The notes under the pieces: generated by a model
Database searches by the model: none
Seen by the model: only the letters and a program-made list of their open reading frames with translations
Told to the model about the DNA's origin: nothing
Source: Neocallimastix lanati (nom. inval.)
Lineage: Eukaryota; Neocallimastigomycota; Neocallimastigomycetes; Neocallimastigales; Neocallimastigaceae
DNA length: 64,000 bases
Assembly (NCBI GenBank): GCA_016946835.1
Contig: JACVTC010000120.1
Location: 282,501-346,500, forward strand
Direction of reading: 5' to 3'
Made by a program: the position numbers and the translations under genes
Shown here: positions 35,580-49,149 of the stretch, in pieces
How the letters are laid out: the number at the start of each line of letters is the position of its first letter
Position numbering within the stretch: the stretch's first letter is position 1

Positions 35580-36594
35580 TGGTAAAGAATGAATTAATAA
35601 CCTTTATTTTATTATTAATAATTCTTTACTAAATTGTACTTTCCTATATTCTTGATAACCTAAACTTAATAATAAAATTTAATTTATTTTGATATAAATT
35701 AATTTTAACTTGTAAATAATGTAAATAAATTTTAATTAATTATTTTATTGTTATATTATTAAATATATGTATATTAAAATACAATTGTAAATATTAAAAT
35801 TATACTTTTAAGATACTAAATTATTAAAAATATTAATTAAATATTATTATAAAAATTATTATAAAATTATTAAAATTATTAATTAAATATTATTCTAAAA
35901 ATTATTATAAATTATTAATATTATAAAATTATTAAAATTATTAAATATTATTATAAAAATTTATATATTATAACTATTAAATATTATTATAAAATTATTA
36001 AGATTATTAATTAAATTTATTATTAAAAATTATTATTAAAAATTTTTACTTATTATAAAAATTATTATTTAAATATTATCAAATTTATTAATTAAATATT
36101 ATAAAAATTTTATTTTATTTTGAAAATAATTACAAGTATTATTTAAAATAATTAAAGATTATTAAATTTATTATATTAATCTTTAAAAACAATTTATTTA
36201 ACTTAAAAATATCAAAGAAAATAGTAAAAACTATTTTCTATATATTTATTTTATAATTATTTTTAATTAAATTATATTTGAATATTATATTATTATATTT
36301 ATAAAAATTAAAACAAAAATGAATTATTGATATAAAATTAATTCAATAATTCTATAAAATTACTTAAATTATAAACAATTAATTATACTTTAAATTTATA
36401 AAAAAATATAAATATTGTAACAATTTCTTAAAAATTAAATATGTGTACTTTAAATAATAAAATTTTATATTAATAAAAAAAAATAAATAACTTTTAATAA
36501 AGAATTATTTTTTTTTATTTAAAATCAAAGCAGGGTAATACCCGTCCCCCCCTGCTTGATTTTAAATATCTAAGTGTCAACCCCGAGTCTACCA
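35580..36594 (+). repeat. 3' LTR of element A
   Basis: 1015 bases, TGGTAAAG..CTACCA, matching 25379-26392 apart from a few single-base differences. It carries the same long hairpin at 36518-36566. Confidence 0.9.
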
Positions 36595-36600
36595 TTTTTG

Positions 36601-37549
36601 TGTAAGAAATAATAATTATTTATTAATAAATAATTACTATTTCTTAGTCTTTATAATTATTGATAATAATTATAAATTTATTTAAATTATAATTAATTCA
36701 TACATTGAAATATTATTATCAAATTTATTAAAAATATAATTATTCATACATTAAAATAATATTAAAAAATTTATTTAAATAACTATTATATATTCTTTTA
36801 TTAATATTATTAATTTTATTTAGTTATTCATTTAATTATCAAGTTAATGTAAACATTAGTTTTATTTATTTTGTACATTGTACATTTAAAAGAACAATTA
36901 ATAAGTTTCTGTATTTTTTAAAGATAGTTTTATGTTAATAAGTTTAGATTAGATTTTAAAAATAATATTTAGAAAAATAGAATAATTTAGATCATTCCGG
37001 TTATTATTTATTTTTCCTTTTATTTGATGATCTAAATTAAAATTTAGAAAATCGATATATTAAGGTTTTATCCAAATATAAAATAATATATTTGGTTTTA
37101 CTTAATATATACGATGATCGATATGAATAGAATATCGATCAAAACTTATCTAGTTTTTTCTTCTAATCTTTTTCTAGATAAGATAATTTTTAAGATTAGA
37201 AAAACTTTTTATTTAACCTTAATTTAATAAAAAAATATAAAAGGGCTCTTGAATTTCTCTTTAAGAAATCAAGAGTTATTATTATAAAAATATAGTTATA
37301 ATAATAGCAATTTTATATTTTAAACTTTAATAAATTAATAAAACATTTTATTCAAAAACATATTATTTAAACCAAATTTATTCAAATATTCCTTCTTTTG
37401 CTCTTTGTGTTGTTATTATAATTAATTTTATAATAAACTCGTTTTTAGGTAAAATTTTTATTTTTATTTTATTTCTCAACTTAATGAATTAGTCATTAAG
37501 TTGAAATTAATAATCATATTTAGTGATAGAACTTAGTATGATTATTACA
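36601..37549 (+). mobile_element. Solo LTR, family C (copy 1)
   Basis: 949 bases with termini TGTAAGAAA..TTACA. It is flanked by TTTTG on both sides (36596-36600 and 37550-37554), where the right copy overlaps the TG of the next LTR; this fits a 5-bp duplication. It contains a conserved hairpin at 37246-37275. Confidence 0.8.
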
Positions 37550-37552
37550 TTT

Positions 37553-39048
37553 TGATACGGGGTGTCACTAAATACCTTGTATTTCCTATTATATACTCTT
37601 AATAATAATAAAATAAAATTATTATTAAATATTCTTATAAATTTCTTTTATTAATATTAAATATAATAAAAATTATTATTAAATATTCTTATAAATTTCT
37701 TTTATTAATATCAAAAATAATAAAAATTATTATTAAATATTCTTATTAAATATTCTTTTATTAATATCAAATATAATAAAAATTATTATTAAATATTCTT
37801 ATAAAATTCTTTTATTAATATTAAATATAATAAAAATTATTATTAAATATTCTTATTAATTTCTTTTATTAATATTAAATATAATAAAAATTATTATTAA
37901 ATATTCTTATAAATTTCTTTTATTAATATTAAATATAATAAAAATTATTATTAAATATTCTTATAAATTTCTTTTATTAATATCAAAAATAATAAAAATT
38001 ATTATTAAATATTCTAATAAAAATCTTTTATTAATATTAAATATTATAAAAATTATTATTAAATATTCTTATAAATTTCTTTTATTAATATCAAAAATAA
38101 TAAAAATTATTATTAAATATTCTTATTAAATATTCTTTTATTAATATCAAATCTAATAAAAATTATTATTAAATATTCTCATAAATTCTTTAATTAATAT
38201 TAAATATAATAAAAATTATTATTAAATATTCTCATAAATTCTTTAATTAATATTAAATATAATAAAAATTATTATTAAATATTCTTATTAAAATCTTTTA
38301 TTAATATCAAATCTAATAAAAATAATTATTAAATATTTTATTAATATTAAATATAATAAAAATTATTACTAAATATTCTTATTAAAAATTATATAATATT
38401 TAAATCATTACTAATTCTTATTTTTATATTAAGAATAATAAAAACCTATTTCAATAAATATTTGATATAAAATACAGAATTATAAGTTTCTGTATAATAT
38501 TTTCTAAACCTTTGAAATAAACTAAAAATAAAACAAAAATCAAAAATAAATTAAATCTTTATTAAAATAAAAATGAACTAAAATACAGAAGAATTCCAAT
38601 AATAAAAATGAGCTAAAATACAGAAAATATCAATTCTGTATAATTCTCTCTCTGAATAACAATATCAAGAAGAAGCTACCGTCCGGAATGCCTTTCGTGA
38701 TACAAGCTCTAAATTAATTTTTTATATTTTAATTTAATAAATGTTATTTTTTTTTTAAAAAATAATTTAAAATAATAGTTAAAAATTAAAATAAAATAGT
38801 TATAATAGTTTTTTTTATAAAGAATTTATTAATAATAAATAAAATGTATTAAAATAAAAGTATAAAAAGAAGAATAAATTTCTTTCTTTTTAATACTTGG
38901 AACAAATAATTTTAATTTTAAATTTAAATAAAGAATATTTTAAAATTTAATTTTTTTCTTGTTTCCAAATTTATTTTTATAGTTATGTGTTAATATTTAT
39001 TTTTTTTTTGTTTTGAATATCTTAGTGTTTCAACCCCAGCCCGTATCA
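37553..39048 (+). mobile_element. Solo LTR, family B (copy 1)
   Basis: 1496 bases, with 9-bp terminal inverted repeats TGATACGGG..CCCGTATCA. Same family as the LTRs of element B. It contains a long array of ~54-bp units (about 37610-38400), giving it the greatest length of the family. Near 38680-38700 is a conserved GC-richer box (GAAGCTACCGTCCGGAATGC). Confidence 0.85.
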
Positions 39049-39052
39049 TTTT

Positions 39053-39757
39053 TGATCCGGAACTAGCTTATTTACTTCAAATAAGCATACATAAAAATGA
39101 TAAAAAAGAAAAAAATATAAAATATTTATAATAATGAAATTATTTAAAATTAAAATAGTTATAATAAAAAAAAAATTTATTTATAATAAAATTATTTATA
39201 ATAAAAATAATTATCTATAAATTGTTTTTAATAAAATAAATACAGAAATATTTAATTCAGTATAAAATTAAATCGATTGACAATACTAACTATTATTTTT
39301 ATTGTTTTCTCTAAAATAAATTATTATTTTCTGTATTCTTTTTACAATAATAAACTTTATGAGAATATAATATTTATAATTTACAAGAATATTAAATTAT
39401 ATATTAATTGATAAATTAAAACATTATTAGAATAGATAGTTAAAATTTTAAATATAAATAAATCATTAATAATTATACAACTATATTTTAAAATAGATAC
39501 TTTAGAATAGGTTAATTTTAAAATATATTAATATTAAAATAACATTCATAATAGAATAATATAAATAAATGTATATGTTAATGTTCAATTCAAGATTCAT
39601 GTAAAAAACTATAAAAGGAAGAAATTTTCTTTCTTTTGAAAAGGACAACAATAAAATAAAATAAAAATTTATAAAATACTTTTAAACTAATAAAAATTTA
39701 TTTATAATATTTAATATTGTGTTTTTAAAATATTGTGTGTGATCTGTGCCCATATCA
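39053..39757 (+). mobile_element. Solo LTR, family D (copy 1)
   Basis: 705 bases, TGATCCGGAACTAGC..GCCCATATCA. Very similar to 43947-44660. Separated from its neighbours by TTTT and TTT. Confidence 0.8.
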
Positions 39758-39760
39758 TTT

Positions 39761-40508
39761 TGATACAGATTGGAATTCTTACGCATAAAATTATTAGAAA
39801 GCTTGAATAATATCTAACCTATTCAACAACAAATTAATAAATTAAAATTTGAAATTAAAATCATAATAAAAAAATTTATTTTAATTAAATTCTAAAACTC
39901 GAAATTATACTTTAATTCTATTTTAATTTTTAAAATAATAAAATACTAATGTTAATTAATTTCTCTTTTTAATTAAAAGTAAATAGTTTGTAAACAATTT
40001 TCTCATTTTTATTATTTTGAATTCTTTGTTTATAATAATTCTTGTATTAATTGTTTATTTGTTTATTTTATTGTTTATTTTTATAAATATGATTATTCTT
40101 AATTGTTTTATTATTAAAAATTGTAAATACTTTAAATTATTGTAAAAATATAAATACTTGTAAATATTTTATAAAATTAATTTCTCGTTGTTATTAGAAA
40201 TGTAATAAAAAAATAATAACCAAATATTATATTAATAAATATTAATAAAAATTAATAAATAATAATAAAAATTAATAAATAATAATAAAAATTAATAAAT
40301 ATAATAATAAAAATTAATTCTAAACACTAAAGAAATGTATAATTTTGAAAAATTAATAACAATTCAGTGTTAAGCTAGAATAATAATAACTTAATTATTA
40401 ATAATAATAAAACAAATTCATTTATATTAAATTTTATATCAAACTTGATACATCTATTATCACTTTTGAAGTAATAACTTCAAATTAAGATAATAGAATC
40501 GTTTGTCA
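39761..40508 (+). mobile_element. Solo LTR, family E
   Basis: About 748 bases, TGATACAGATTGG..GTTTGTCA. Only one copy was seen. A possible internal join TATCA-AACT-TGATACATC near 40440 suggests the last ~65 bases may belong to another LTR end. Confidence 0.6.
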
Positions 40509-40513
40509 ATTTT

Positions 40514-41435
40514 TGTTAAGGAATGAACAAATAATGTTAATTTTATTATTTTTCATAAAAATAACTTAACCACTAAAATTAAATTATTTATTTCCTTACT
40601 TGGGGAACTTTCTTATGTTCTATTACTGCCAAATTACTACTAATATTAAATTTATTATTATAAATATAAATTCTTTATTAATATCAATACTTTATTATTA
40701 AAATTAATACTATATTATTAATATCAATATTATTATCAATATCTAGTTTTATTAATATGATTTATTCTATCAATATTTTATTATTAAAGAAAATTTTATT
40801 TTACAAATATTACTAATACAGATTATTTATTATTAATAAAAATTAATATAATTAATAATGATTTAAAAATATTTTACTTAAATCCATGATCCTTGTCATT
40901 AAAATTAGTAATACTTCCTTCCAAAATACACCCTATTTATAATAAGATTAATAATAGATAATAATCTAAAATACTTTTATTTAAAAATAGTATAAAATTA
41001 AATAATACTCTATTACTAATAGTTCTGTAAAAGTAATAAAATTATTTTTAAAATATATTATCACTACAATTAATAATAAATAGTTTAGAATTTAATAATA
41101 TGTAATAATTATTTATTATAATAGAATAGATTATGAATTTATAATTTAAATACAATTCAAACATGTAACTCTAAGATATTCTAAAGAAATGGCTTGACCA
41201 TTTCTAACGATAAAAAAAAATATAAATAGATGAGAAAATTGTATTTGAGAAAAATAATCTTGAAAAATATAATCTTATTGAAGAAATTAAATTATTTTTA
41301 GTTTTTAATTGAATAATTTTTATTAAATAAATAAATAAAATATTTTAAAAAAAAAAGATATATTTTAAATTTTTAATTTTTTTTATTTTAGTGTTTATTT
41401 CTATATTTATTATTATTCTGTCCCGAACCTCAACA
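40514..41435 (+). mobile_element. Solo LTR, family F (copy 1)
   Basis: 922 bases, TGTTAAGGAATG..CCCGAACCTCAACA. It contains the AAATGGCTTGACCATTT palindrome (~41187). Related to 24350-25374 and 50118-50802. Confidence 0.75.
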
Positions 41436-41441
41436 TTTTTG

Positions 41442-42389
41442 TGTAATAATCATACTAAGTTCTATCACTAAATATGATTATTAACTTCAACTTAATGACT
41501 AATTCATTAAGTTGAGAAATAAAATAAAAATAAAAATTTTACCTAAAAACGAGTTTATTATAAAATTAATTATAATAACAACACAAAGAGCAAAAGAAGG
41601 AATATTTGAATAAATTTGGTTTAAATAATATGTTTTTGAATAAAATGTTTTATTAATTTATTAAAGTTTAAAATATAAAATTGCTATTATTATAACTATA
41701 TTTTTATAATAATAACTCTTGATTTCTTAAAGAGAAATCAAGAGCCCTTTTATATTTTTTTATTAAATTAAGGTTAAATAAAAAGTTTTTTTAATCTTAA
41801 AAATTATCTTATCTAGAAAAAGATTAGAAGAAAAAACTAGATAAGTTTTGATCGATATTCTATTCATATCGATCATCGTATATATTAAGTAAAACCAAAT
41901 ATATTATTTTATATTTGGATAAAACCTTAATATATCGATTTTCTAAATTTTAATTTAGATCATCAAATAAAAAGAAAAATAAATAATAACCGGAATGATC
42001 TAAATTATTCTATTTTTCTAAATATTATTTTTAAAATCTAATCTAAACTTATTAACATAAAACTATCTTTAAAAAATACAGAAACTTATTAATTGTTCTT
42101 TTAAATGTACAATGTACAAAATAAATAAAACTAATGTTTACATTAACTTGATAATTAAATGAATAACTAAATAAAATTAATAATATTAATAAAAGAATAT
42201 ATAATAGTTATTTAAATAAATTTTTTAATATTATTTTAATGTATGAATAATTATATTTTTAATAAATTTGATAATAATATTTCAATGTATGAATTAATTA
42301 TAATTTAAATAAATTTATAATTATTATCAATAATTATAAAGACTAAGAAATAGTAATTATTTATTAATAAATAATTATTATTTCTTACA
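41442..42389 (-). mobile_element. Solo LTR, family C (copy 2, inverted)
   Basis: 948 bases, the reverse complement of 36601-37549 with near identity where compared. It is the only clear LTR on the minus strand in the chain. TTTTG occurs on both sides (41437-41441 and 42390-42394), a 5-bp duplication as for copy 1. Hairpin at 41716-41744. Confidence 0.8.
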
Positions 42390-42392
42390 TTT

Positions 42393-43454
42393 TGATAAAG
42401 AATGAAGTAATAAATTGATTCTTATTAAAAACCTTTTAATATAGTCAATGTGATTTTTTAAAATATTAATAAATTTATGTATTCTTTACATTAATAATTT
42501 TACTATATTATTTGATCTGAAAATTTAAGTTTATACATAAAATTTAATTTAAATTTATGTTTATTCCTTATAAAAGTAAATTAAATTTATGAAAGTTTAG
42601 CAATAACATAGTACTAATTACTTTTAGTATTATTTTTCTAAATAAGGAATAATTCTTGTATATAAACAACTTAAATAACTTTATCAATATTTCTGTCTTT
42701 CGAATTAAGAAAATAATTGAAATGAAAGAAATAAATAAAATAAAATTTTCTGTATTTAAAATTGTAAAAGGTTTTTCATATATTAATAAATGTATTTTAT
42801 TTTCTATTATGTCATTCAAATTAATATATAAGATTACATATTAAATTAGTATCAAAATTAAGTTAAAGTATTCAATTTTATTGTAATACTGCTTCTCTTT
42901 TTTTTGTTTAATTCTTATCTATAATGCATCTTTTATATTATAGATTTATTTTGGTTAATTTGAATATTAGGAAATAATAAAATTTCTATTTATTACAATA
43001 AGGAAATAATCAATAAGATTTAAAAATCTATTGTTTTTCCATCTCTTCAACTACTTCCAGAGGCTTTGCTACTTTTATATCTTCAAAAAGATATAAATTG
43101 ACTACCTTGGAACCCCTTTTTAGGGGAGAGAAAAAAAAAAAAATAAAAATAGAAATAATAAAAATAAAATAAATAAATAAAAAAATAAATAAAAATAAAT
43201 AAAAATAATAATAAAAATAAAATAAAAATAAAATAAATAAATAAAAATAAAATAAATAAATAGAAATAAAATAAATAAATAAAATAAAATAAATAAACAA
43301 AAATAAAATAAATAAATAAAAATAATAATAAAAATAAAATAAAAATTAAAATAAAAATATAATAAATAAATAAAAATTATTGTGAAAGAATAAAATTATT
43401 TTTTTGTGTTTTAATATTATATAATTTTTTTTTTGAATTCCTCGAGCCATAACA
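42393..43454 (+). mobile_element. Solo LTR, family I (copy 1)
   Basis: 1062 bases, TGATAAAGAATGAAG..CCATAACA. Nearly identical to 47518-48592. It contains a GC-richer segment (43031-43128) with a CCCC/GGGG hairpin (43113-43126) and an AAATAAAAT microsatellite of variable length. Confidence 0.8.
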
Positions 43455-43458
43455 TTTT

Positions 43459-43942
43459 TGTAAGAAATTACTTATAAAATTAATTATAAATAATTTCTTA
43501 ACTACAAATTAACATTAATTATTACTAATTAACATTAATTTGAGAAAATAAAATTAAATATAATTAAATAAATATAAAATAATATAAATAAATAATTATA
43601 CTTAACTTAAATATATGATAGAGTTTATTATAGAAAGTTTATAATAAACAATAACACAAAAGGAATAAAAGACACAAATATTTATAAAATATGTTTTATT
43701 TAAAAAGGTTTTTTGTTTATTAATTAATTATTTTATTTGAATTATTATTTATTATAAAAATTCTAAAATAATAACTCTTGATTTCTCGAAGAGAACTCAA
43801 GAGAATCAAATATATATAAATTAATAAATAAATATTATTGGTTAAACTAAATACAATAATTTAATGTATTAAATTAATGTATTAAATAAGAAAGATAGAT
43901 AAATTTTATAATAAAATAATAAATTTATCTAAGTTTCTTACA
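43459..43942 (+). mobile_element. Short solo LTR, C-like family (copy 3)
   Basis: 484 bases with 9-bp terminal repeats TGTAAGAAA..TTTCTTACA. ATTTT on both sides (43454-43458 and 43943-43947). It retains the family C hairpin at 43775-43803 but is about half the length of copies 1 and 2. Confidence 0.75.
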
Positions 43943-43946
43943 ATTT

Positions 43947-44660
43947 TGATCCGGAACTAGCTTATTTACCTCAAATAAGCATATATAAGAATGATAAAAA
44001 GAAAAAAATATAAAATGTTTATAATAATGAAATTATTTAAAATTAAAATAGTTATAATAAAAAAAAAAAAATATTTATAATAAAATTATTTATAATAAAA
44101 ATAATTATCTATAAATTGTTTTTAATAAAATAAATACAGAAATATTTAATTCTGTATAAAATTAAATCGATTGACAATACTAACTATTATTTTTATTGTT
44201 TTCTCTAAAATAAATTATTATTTTCTGTATTCTTTTTACAATAATAAACTTTATGAGAATATAATATTAATAATTTACAAGAATATTAAATTATATATTA
44301 ATTGATAAATTAAAACATTATTAGAATAGATAGTTAAAATTTTAAATATAAATAAATCATTAATAATTATACAACTATATTTTAAAATAGATACTTTAGA
44401 ATAGGTTAATTTTAAAATATATTAATATTAAAATAACATTCATAATAAAATAATATAAAAAAATGTATATGTTAATGTTCAATTCAAGATTCATGTAAAA
44501 AAAAAAAACTATAAAAGGAAGAAATTTTCTTTCTTTTGAAAAAGGACGACAATAAAATAAAATAAAAATTTATAAAATACTTTTTTAAACTAATAAAAAT
44601 TTATTTACAATATTTAATATTGTGTTTTTAAAATATTGTGTGTGATCTGTGCCCATATCA
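43947..44660 (+). mobile_element. Solo LTR, family D (copy 2)
   Basis: 714 bases, TGATCCGGAACTAGC..GCCCATATCA. ATTT on both sides, an exact 4-bp duplication. Confidence 0.85.
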
Positions 44661-44664
44661 ATTT

Positions 44665-46001
44665 TGATACGAGGTGTCACTAAATACCTTGTATTTCCTA
44701 TTAAATACTCTTAATAATAATAAAATAAAATTATTATTAAATATTCTTATTAATTTCCTTTATTAATATCAAATATAATAAAAATTATTATTAAATATTC
44801 TTATAAATTTCTTTTATTAATATTAAATATAATAAAAATTATTATTAAATATTCTTATTAAAATCTTTTATTAATATCAAATATAATAAAAATTATTATT
44901 AAATATTCTTATTAATTTCCTTTATTAATAAAAATTATTATTAAATATTCTTATAAATTTCTTTTATTAATATTAAATATAATAAAAATTATTATTAAAT
45001 ATTCTTATAAAATTCTTTTATTAATATTAAATATAATAAAAATTATTATTAAATATTCTTATTAAAATCTTTTATTAATATCAAATATAATAAAAATTAT
45101 TATTAAATATTCTAATAAAAATCTTTTATTAATATTAAATATAATAAAAATTATTATTAAATATTCTTATTAAATATTCTTTTATTAATATCAAATCTAA
45201 TAAAAATTATTATTAAATATTCTTATAAATTCTTTTATTAATATTAAATATAATAAAAATTATTATTAAATATTCTAATAAAAATCTTTTATTAATATTA
45301 AATATAATAAAAATTATTATTAAATATTCTTATTAAAAATTATATAATATTTAAATCATTACTAATTCTTATTTTTTATATTATGAATAATAAAAACCTA
45401 TTTTAATAAATATTTGATATAAAATACAGAATTATAAGTTTCTGTATAATATTTTCTAAACCTTTGAAATAAACTAAAAAAATAAATCAAAAATCAAAAA
45501 TAAATTAAATCTTTATTAAAAATAAAAATGAACTAAAATACAGAAGAATTCCAATAATAAAAATGATCTAAAATACAGAAAATATCAATTCTGTATAATT
45601 CTCTCTCTGAAAAACAATATCAAGAAGAAGCTACCGCCCGGAATGCCCTTCGTGATACAATCTCTAAATTAATTTTTTATATTTTAATTTAATAAATGTT
45701 ATTTTTTTTTTAAAAAATAATTTAAAATAATAGTTAAAAATTAAAATAAAATAGTTATAATAGTTTTTTTTATAAAGAATTTATTAATAATAAATAAAAT
45801 GTATTAAAATAAAAGTATAAAAAGAAGAATAAATTTCTTTCTTTTTAATACTTGGAACAAATAATTTTAATTTTAAATTTAAATAAAGAATATTTTAAAA
45901 TTTAATTTTTTTCTTGTTTCCAAATTTATTTTTATAGTTATGTGTTAATATTTATTTTTTTTGTTTTGAATATCTTAGTGTTTCAACCCCAGCCCGTATC
46001 A
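44665..46001 (+). mobile_element. Solo LTR, family B (copy 2)
   Basis: 1337 bases, TGATACGAG..CCCGTATCA. The ~54-bp unit array spans about 44730-45330. Flanks ATTT and ATT. Confidence 0.85.
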
Positions 46002-46004
46002 ATT

Positions 46005-47513
46005 TGTAATACAGAATGAATGAATAATACTAATTGTGCTAGAATAATATAAATTATGTTAAGATTTTGATATAATTTATAGTTTAAATTTAAATAAAAT
46101 AATATGTTCTATTAAAAGATATTCACTAAGTCGATATGTCTATATAGTAATATACTATATAGATATATAATAATAATAATAAATATTTAAATGTTTAGTT
46201 TAATAAAAATTTATTTATAATAAACTTTGATAATTAGAATTATCAAATTAATTTGATTTTAAATTTATTTATTTTATTTAATAATAAAATATCTATAATA
46301 TATTACTATTAAGGTAATTTTACAATAACATTACAAAGAACATAAAAGATAGATTTTTACATCTTTCTTTTATACTTTGTAAGTTACATAATAATAATAT
46401 TTAATTATAAGATAGTAATAATATAGTAATATAAATAATAATAAAATATAAGGATAAATTTAATTATATAATTAATTTGAATAATTGAATTTAATATAGA
46501 TATGTTGTAAATATATATAAAAACATAATATAAATAAAATACACGTGACTTCAAATATATCATTGAAATTAATTATTAATATAAACCTTATTTATTAATA
46601 TTCTCAGGATTATTAGGCCTAAGATAACCCTTTAAATATTAAACAAGAATTTATATTAATTATTAATTATTTAAATATATATTATTTATAATTAAATAAA
46701 TAATATTTTTAATTATTGAAATGTAAATAACTGAAATTGAGATTTTAATTCAGTTATAATTTCAACAAATTATTCTAACCTTATAGATTATTCTATTCTA
46801 TATAATTGGAACTTTCCAATATTCTTCAAGTATTACTAAATAGAAATCTTAAGTTAATAAATCACCAATCAACTTATAATTCCTTTTTGTATTATCGATC
46901 CGATTCCATTATAATGTATTAAAAATCTTTAGCCAAGAATATTGTCCTTGCCCACTTAAATATATTAATATTATATTTCTTTTGTAATATGTTATATTGA
47001 AAATAATCAAATCTATTTAATTAGTTATTAAAATTTTCGTTATCAATTTAAATTTATTTTTAATTACTAAATTTAACTAAACCATAATTAAAATATTCTG
47101 TATAATCTCTTTATTTTTATTTTATATATATTAATATTAAACTATTATTAAATAATTAGTAATTCAATAATATATAACTACTATTTATAACAATAATATT
47201 ATTAACTAAAATAATAATTCAATTTCAATTTAAATGTTTTATTTATTAAAATAGTTAGTAATTAGTTTATTAAAAAAATAGTTAGGCTTTACAAATTTTA
47301 ATTTGATAAAAAAATATAAATACATGTAATTTTTAGTGAAATAAAATATAATCAATAACTTTCTTTTTATTAAATAAATAATTACATTATTATTATTTTT
47401 CTTTTATAAATTTAAATAAATAAATATTGATTTTAAAACAAAATTATTTTTATTGTAATTTTATTATTTGTGTTAATTATTATTATATTCTTAAAACTAT
47501 ATGAACCATACCA
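46005..47513 (+). mobile_element. Solo LTR, family K
   Basis: About 1509 bases between two chain junctions, TGTAATACAGAATG..GAACCATACCA. Only one copy is seen. It could be two fused LTRs: its length is unusual and its flanks (ATT and TTTG) differ. Confidence 0.55.
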
Positions 47514-47517
47514 TTTG

Positions 47518-48592
47518 TGATAAAGAATGAAGTAATAAATTGATTCTTATTAAAAACCTTTTAATATAGTCAATGTGATTTTTTAAAATATTAATAAATT
47601 TATGTATTCTTTACATTAATAATTTTACTATATTATTTGATCTGAAAATTTAAGTTTATACATAAAATTTAATTTAAATTTATGTTTATTCCTTATAAAG
47701 GTAAATTAAATTTATGAAAGTTTAGCAATAACATAGTACTAATTACTTTTAGTATTATTTTTCTAAATAAGGAATAATTCCTGTATATAAACAACTTAAA
47801 TAACTTTATCAATAATTCTGTCTTTCGAATTAAGAAATAATTGAAATGAAAGAAATAAATAAAATAAAATTTTCTGTATTTAAAATTGTAAAAGGTTTTT
47901 CATATATTAATAAATGTATTTTATTTTCTATTATGTCATTCAAATTAATATATAAGATTACATATTAAATTAGTATCAAAATTAAGTTAAAGTATTCAAT
48001 TTTATTGTAATACTGCTTCTCTTTTTTTGTTTAATTCTTATCTATAATGCATCTTTTATATTATAGATTTATTTTAGTTAATTTGAATATTAGGAAATAA
48101 TAAAATTTCTATTTATTACAATAAGGAAATAATCAATAAGATTTAAAATCTATTGTTTTTCCATCTCTTCAACTACTTCCAGAGGCTTTGCTACTTTTAT
48201 ATCTTCAAAAAGATATAAATTGACTACCTTGGAACCCCTTTTTAGGGGAGAAAAAATAAATAAATAAAAATTAAAATAAAAATAAAATAAATAAATAAAA
48301 ATAAAATAAATAAATAAAAATAATAATAAAAATAAAATAAAAATTAAAATAAAAATAAAATAAATAAATAAAAATAAAATAAATAAATATAAATAAAATA
48401 AATAAATAAAAATAAAATAAATAAATAAAAATAAAATAAATAAACAAAAATAAAATAAATAAATAAAAATAATAATAAAAATAAAATAAAAATTAAAATA
48501 AAAATATAATAAATAAATAAAAATTATTGTGTGTAGTTATTTAATGTTTTAATATTATATAATTTTTTTTTTGAATTCCTCGAGCCATAACA
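47518..48592 (+). mobile_element. Solo LTR, family I (copy 2)
   Basis: 1075 bases, TGATAAAGAATG..CCATAACA, nearly identical to 42393-43454. TTTG on both sides. Confidence 0.85.
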
Positions 48593-48596
48593 TTTG

Positions 48597-49143
48597 TGAT
48601 AAAGAATGAAATAATAATGATATTTTTAACATAAATTCTTAATAATTTATTATATAAAAATATATTATTATATTCTTTACTATTAATAATTTTCTTATAT
48701 TCTATATTAATAATTTTCTTATATTTTATATTAATAATTTTTTATATTAATTATATTTTATATTTTTAAATATTAATTTATGTAATTAATTAATTTATAT
48801 GATTGGATTTTAATAATGTAATTAAATAATATAAAAATATGGATAATCCATATTTTTATTATGGGGGCCTTTCTGAGAAAAGAATTAGAAATAGTAGAAA
48901 AATGAATTAGGAATAGTAATAATTGAAAGGTTTCCCATATTGTTATTAAAATAAATATTAATACTAATAAAGTATTTTTAACAATAAAATAATTATATGA
49001 TTTATAAATGATAAATATTTTTAATAATAGTTCTTTAAATAAAATTTATGTGTAATAATAAATTCTTTTAGTGTAATTTAGTAGTTAGTTAATTTATCTA
49101 TTTATTTAATGTTCACACTCCTTTTACAATATGAACCTCAACA
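48597..49143 (+). mobile_element. Solo LTR, family M
   Basis: 547 bases, TGATAAAGAATGAAATAAT..GAACCTCAACA. TTTG on both sides. It shares its start with family I and its end with family F. Confidence 0.75.
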
Positions 49144-49149
49144 TTTGTG

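Larger units (their letters stand above)
25379..36594 (+). mobile_element. Ty3/gypsy element A, full length with an extra 2.6 kb insert
   Basis: Two direct LTRs (25379-26392 and 35580-36594) differ at only about four positions by eye. Between them lie a foreign RT-RNase H block, a putative primer-binding site (28982), a repeat-rich leader, gag, pol and a polypurine tract (35567). The flanks are TTTT on the left and TTTT(T) on the right, a likely 4-bp duplication. The intact gag and pol and near-identical LTRs indicate recent integration. It sits exactly in an LTR-LTR junction. Confidence 0.8.

Noticed and set aside
37610-38400. CRISPR-like array
   Set aside because: The ~54-bp units are contiguous AT-rich tandem repeats without unique spacers, inside an LTR of a eukaryotic genome.
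37550-41441. Inversion of this segment between the two inverted family C LTRs
   Set aside because: All LTRs inside the segment point the same way as those outside, and each C copy has its own TTTTG duplication, so independent insertions explain it better.
42568-42844. Short open frames within a family I LTR
   Set aside because: Both are AT-driven frames; the second LTR copy does not keep the frame (one A is missing near 47836).
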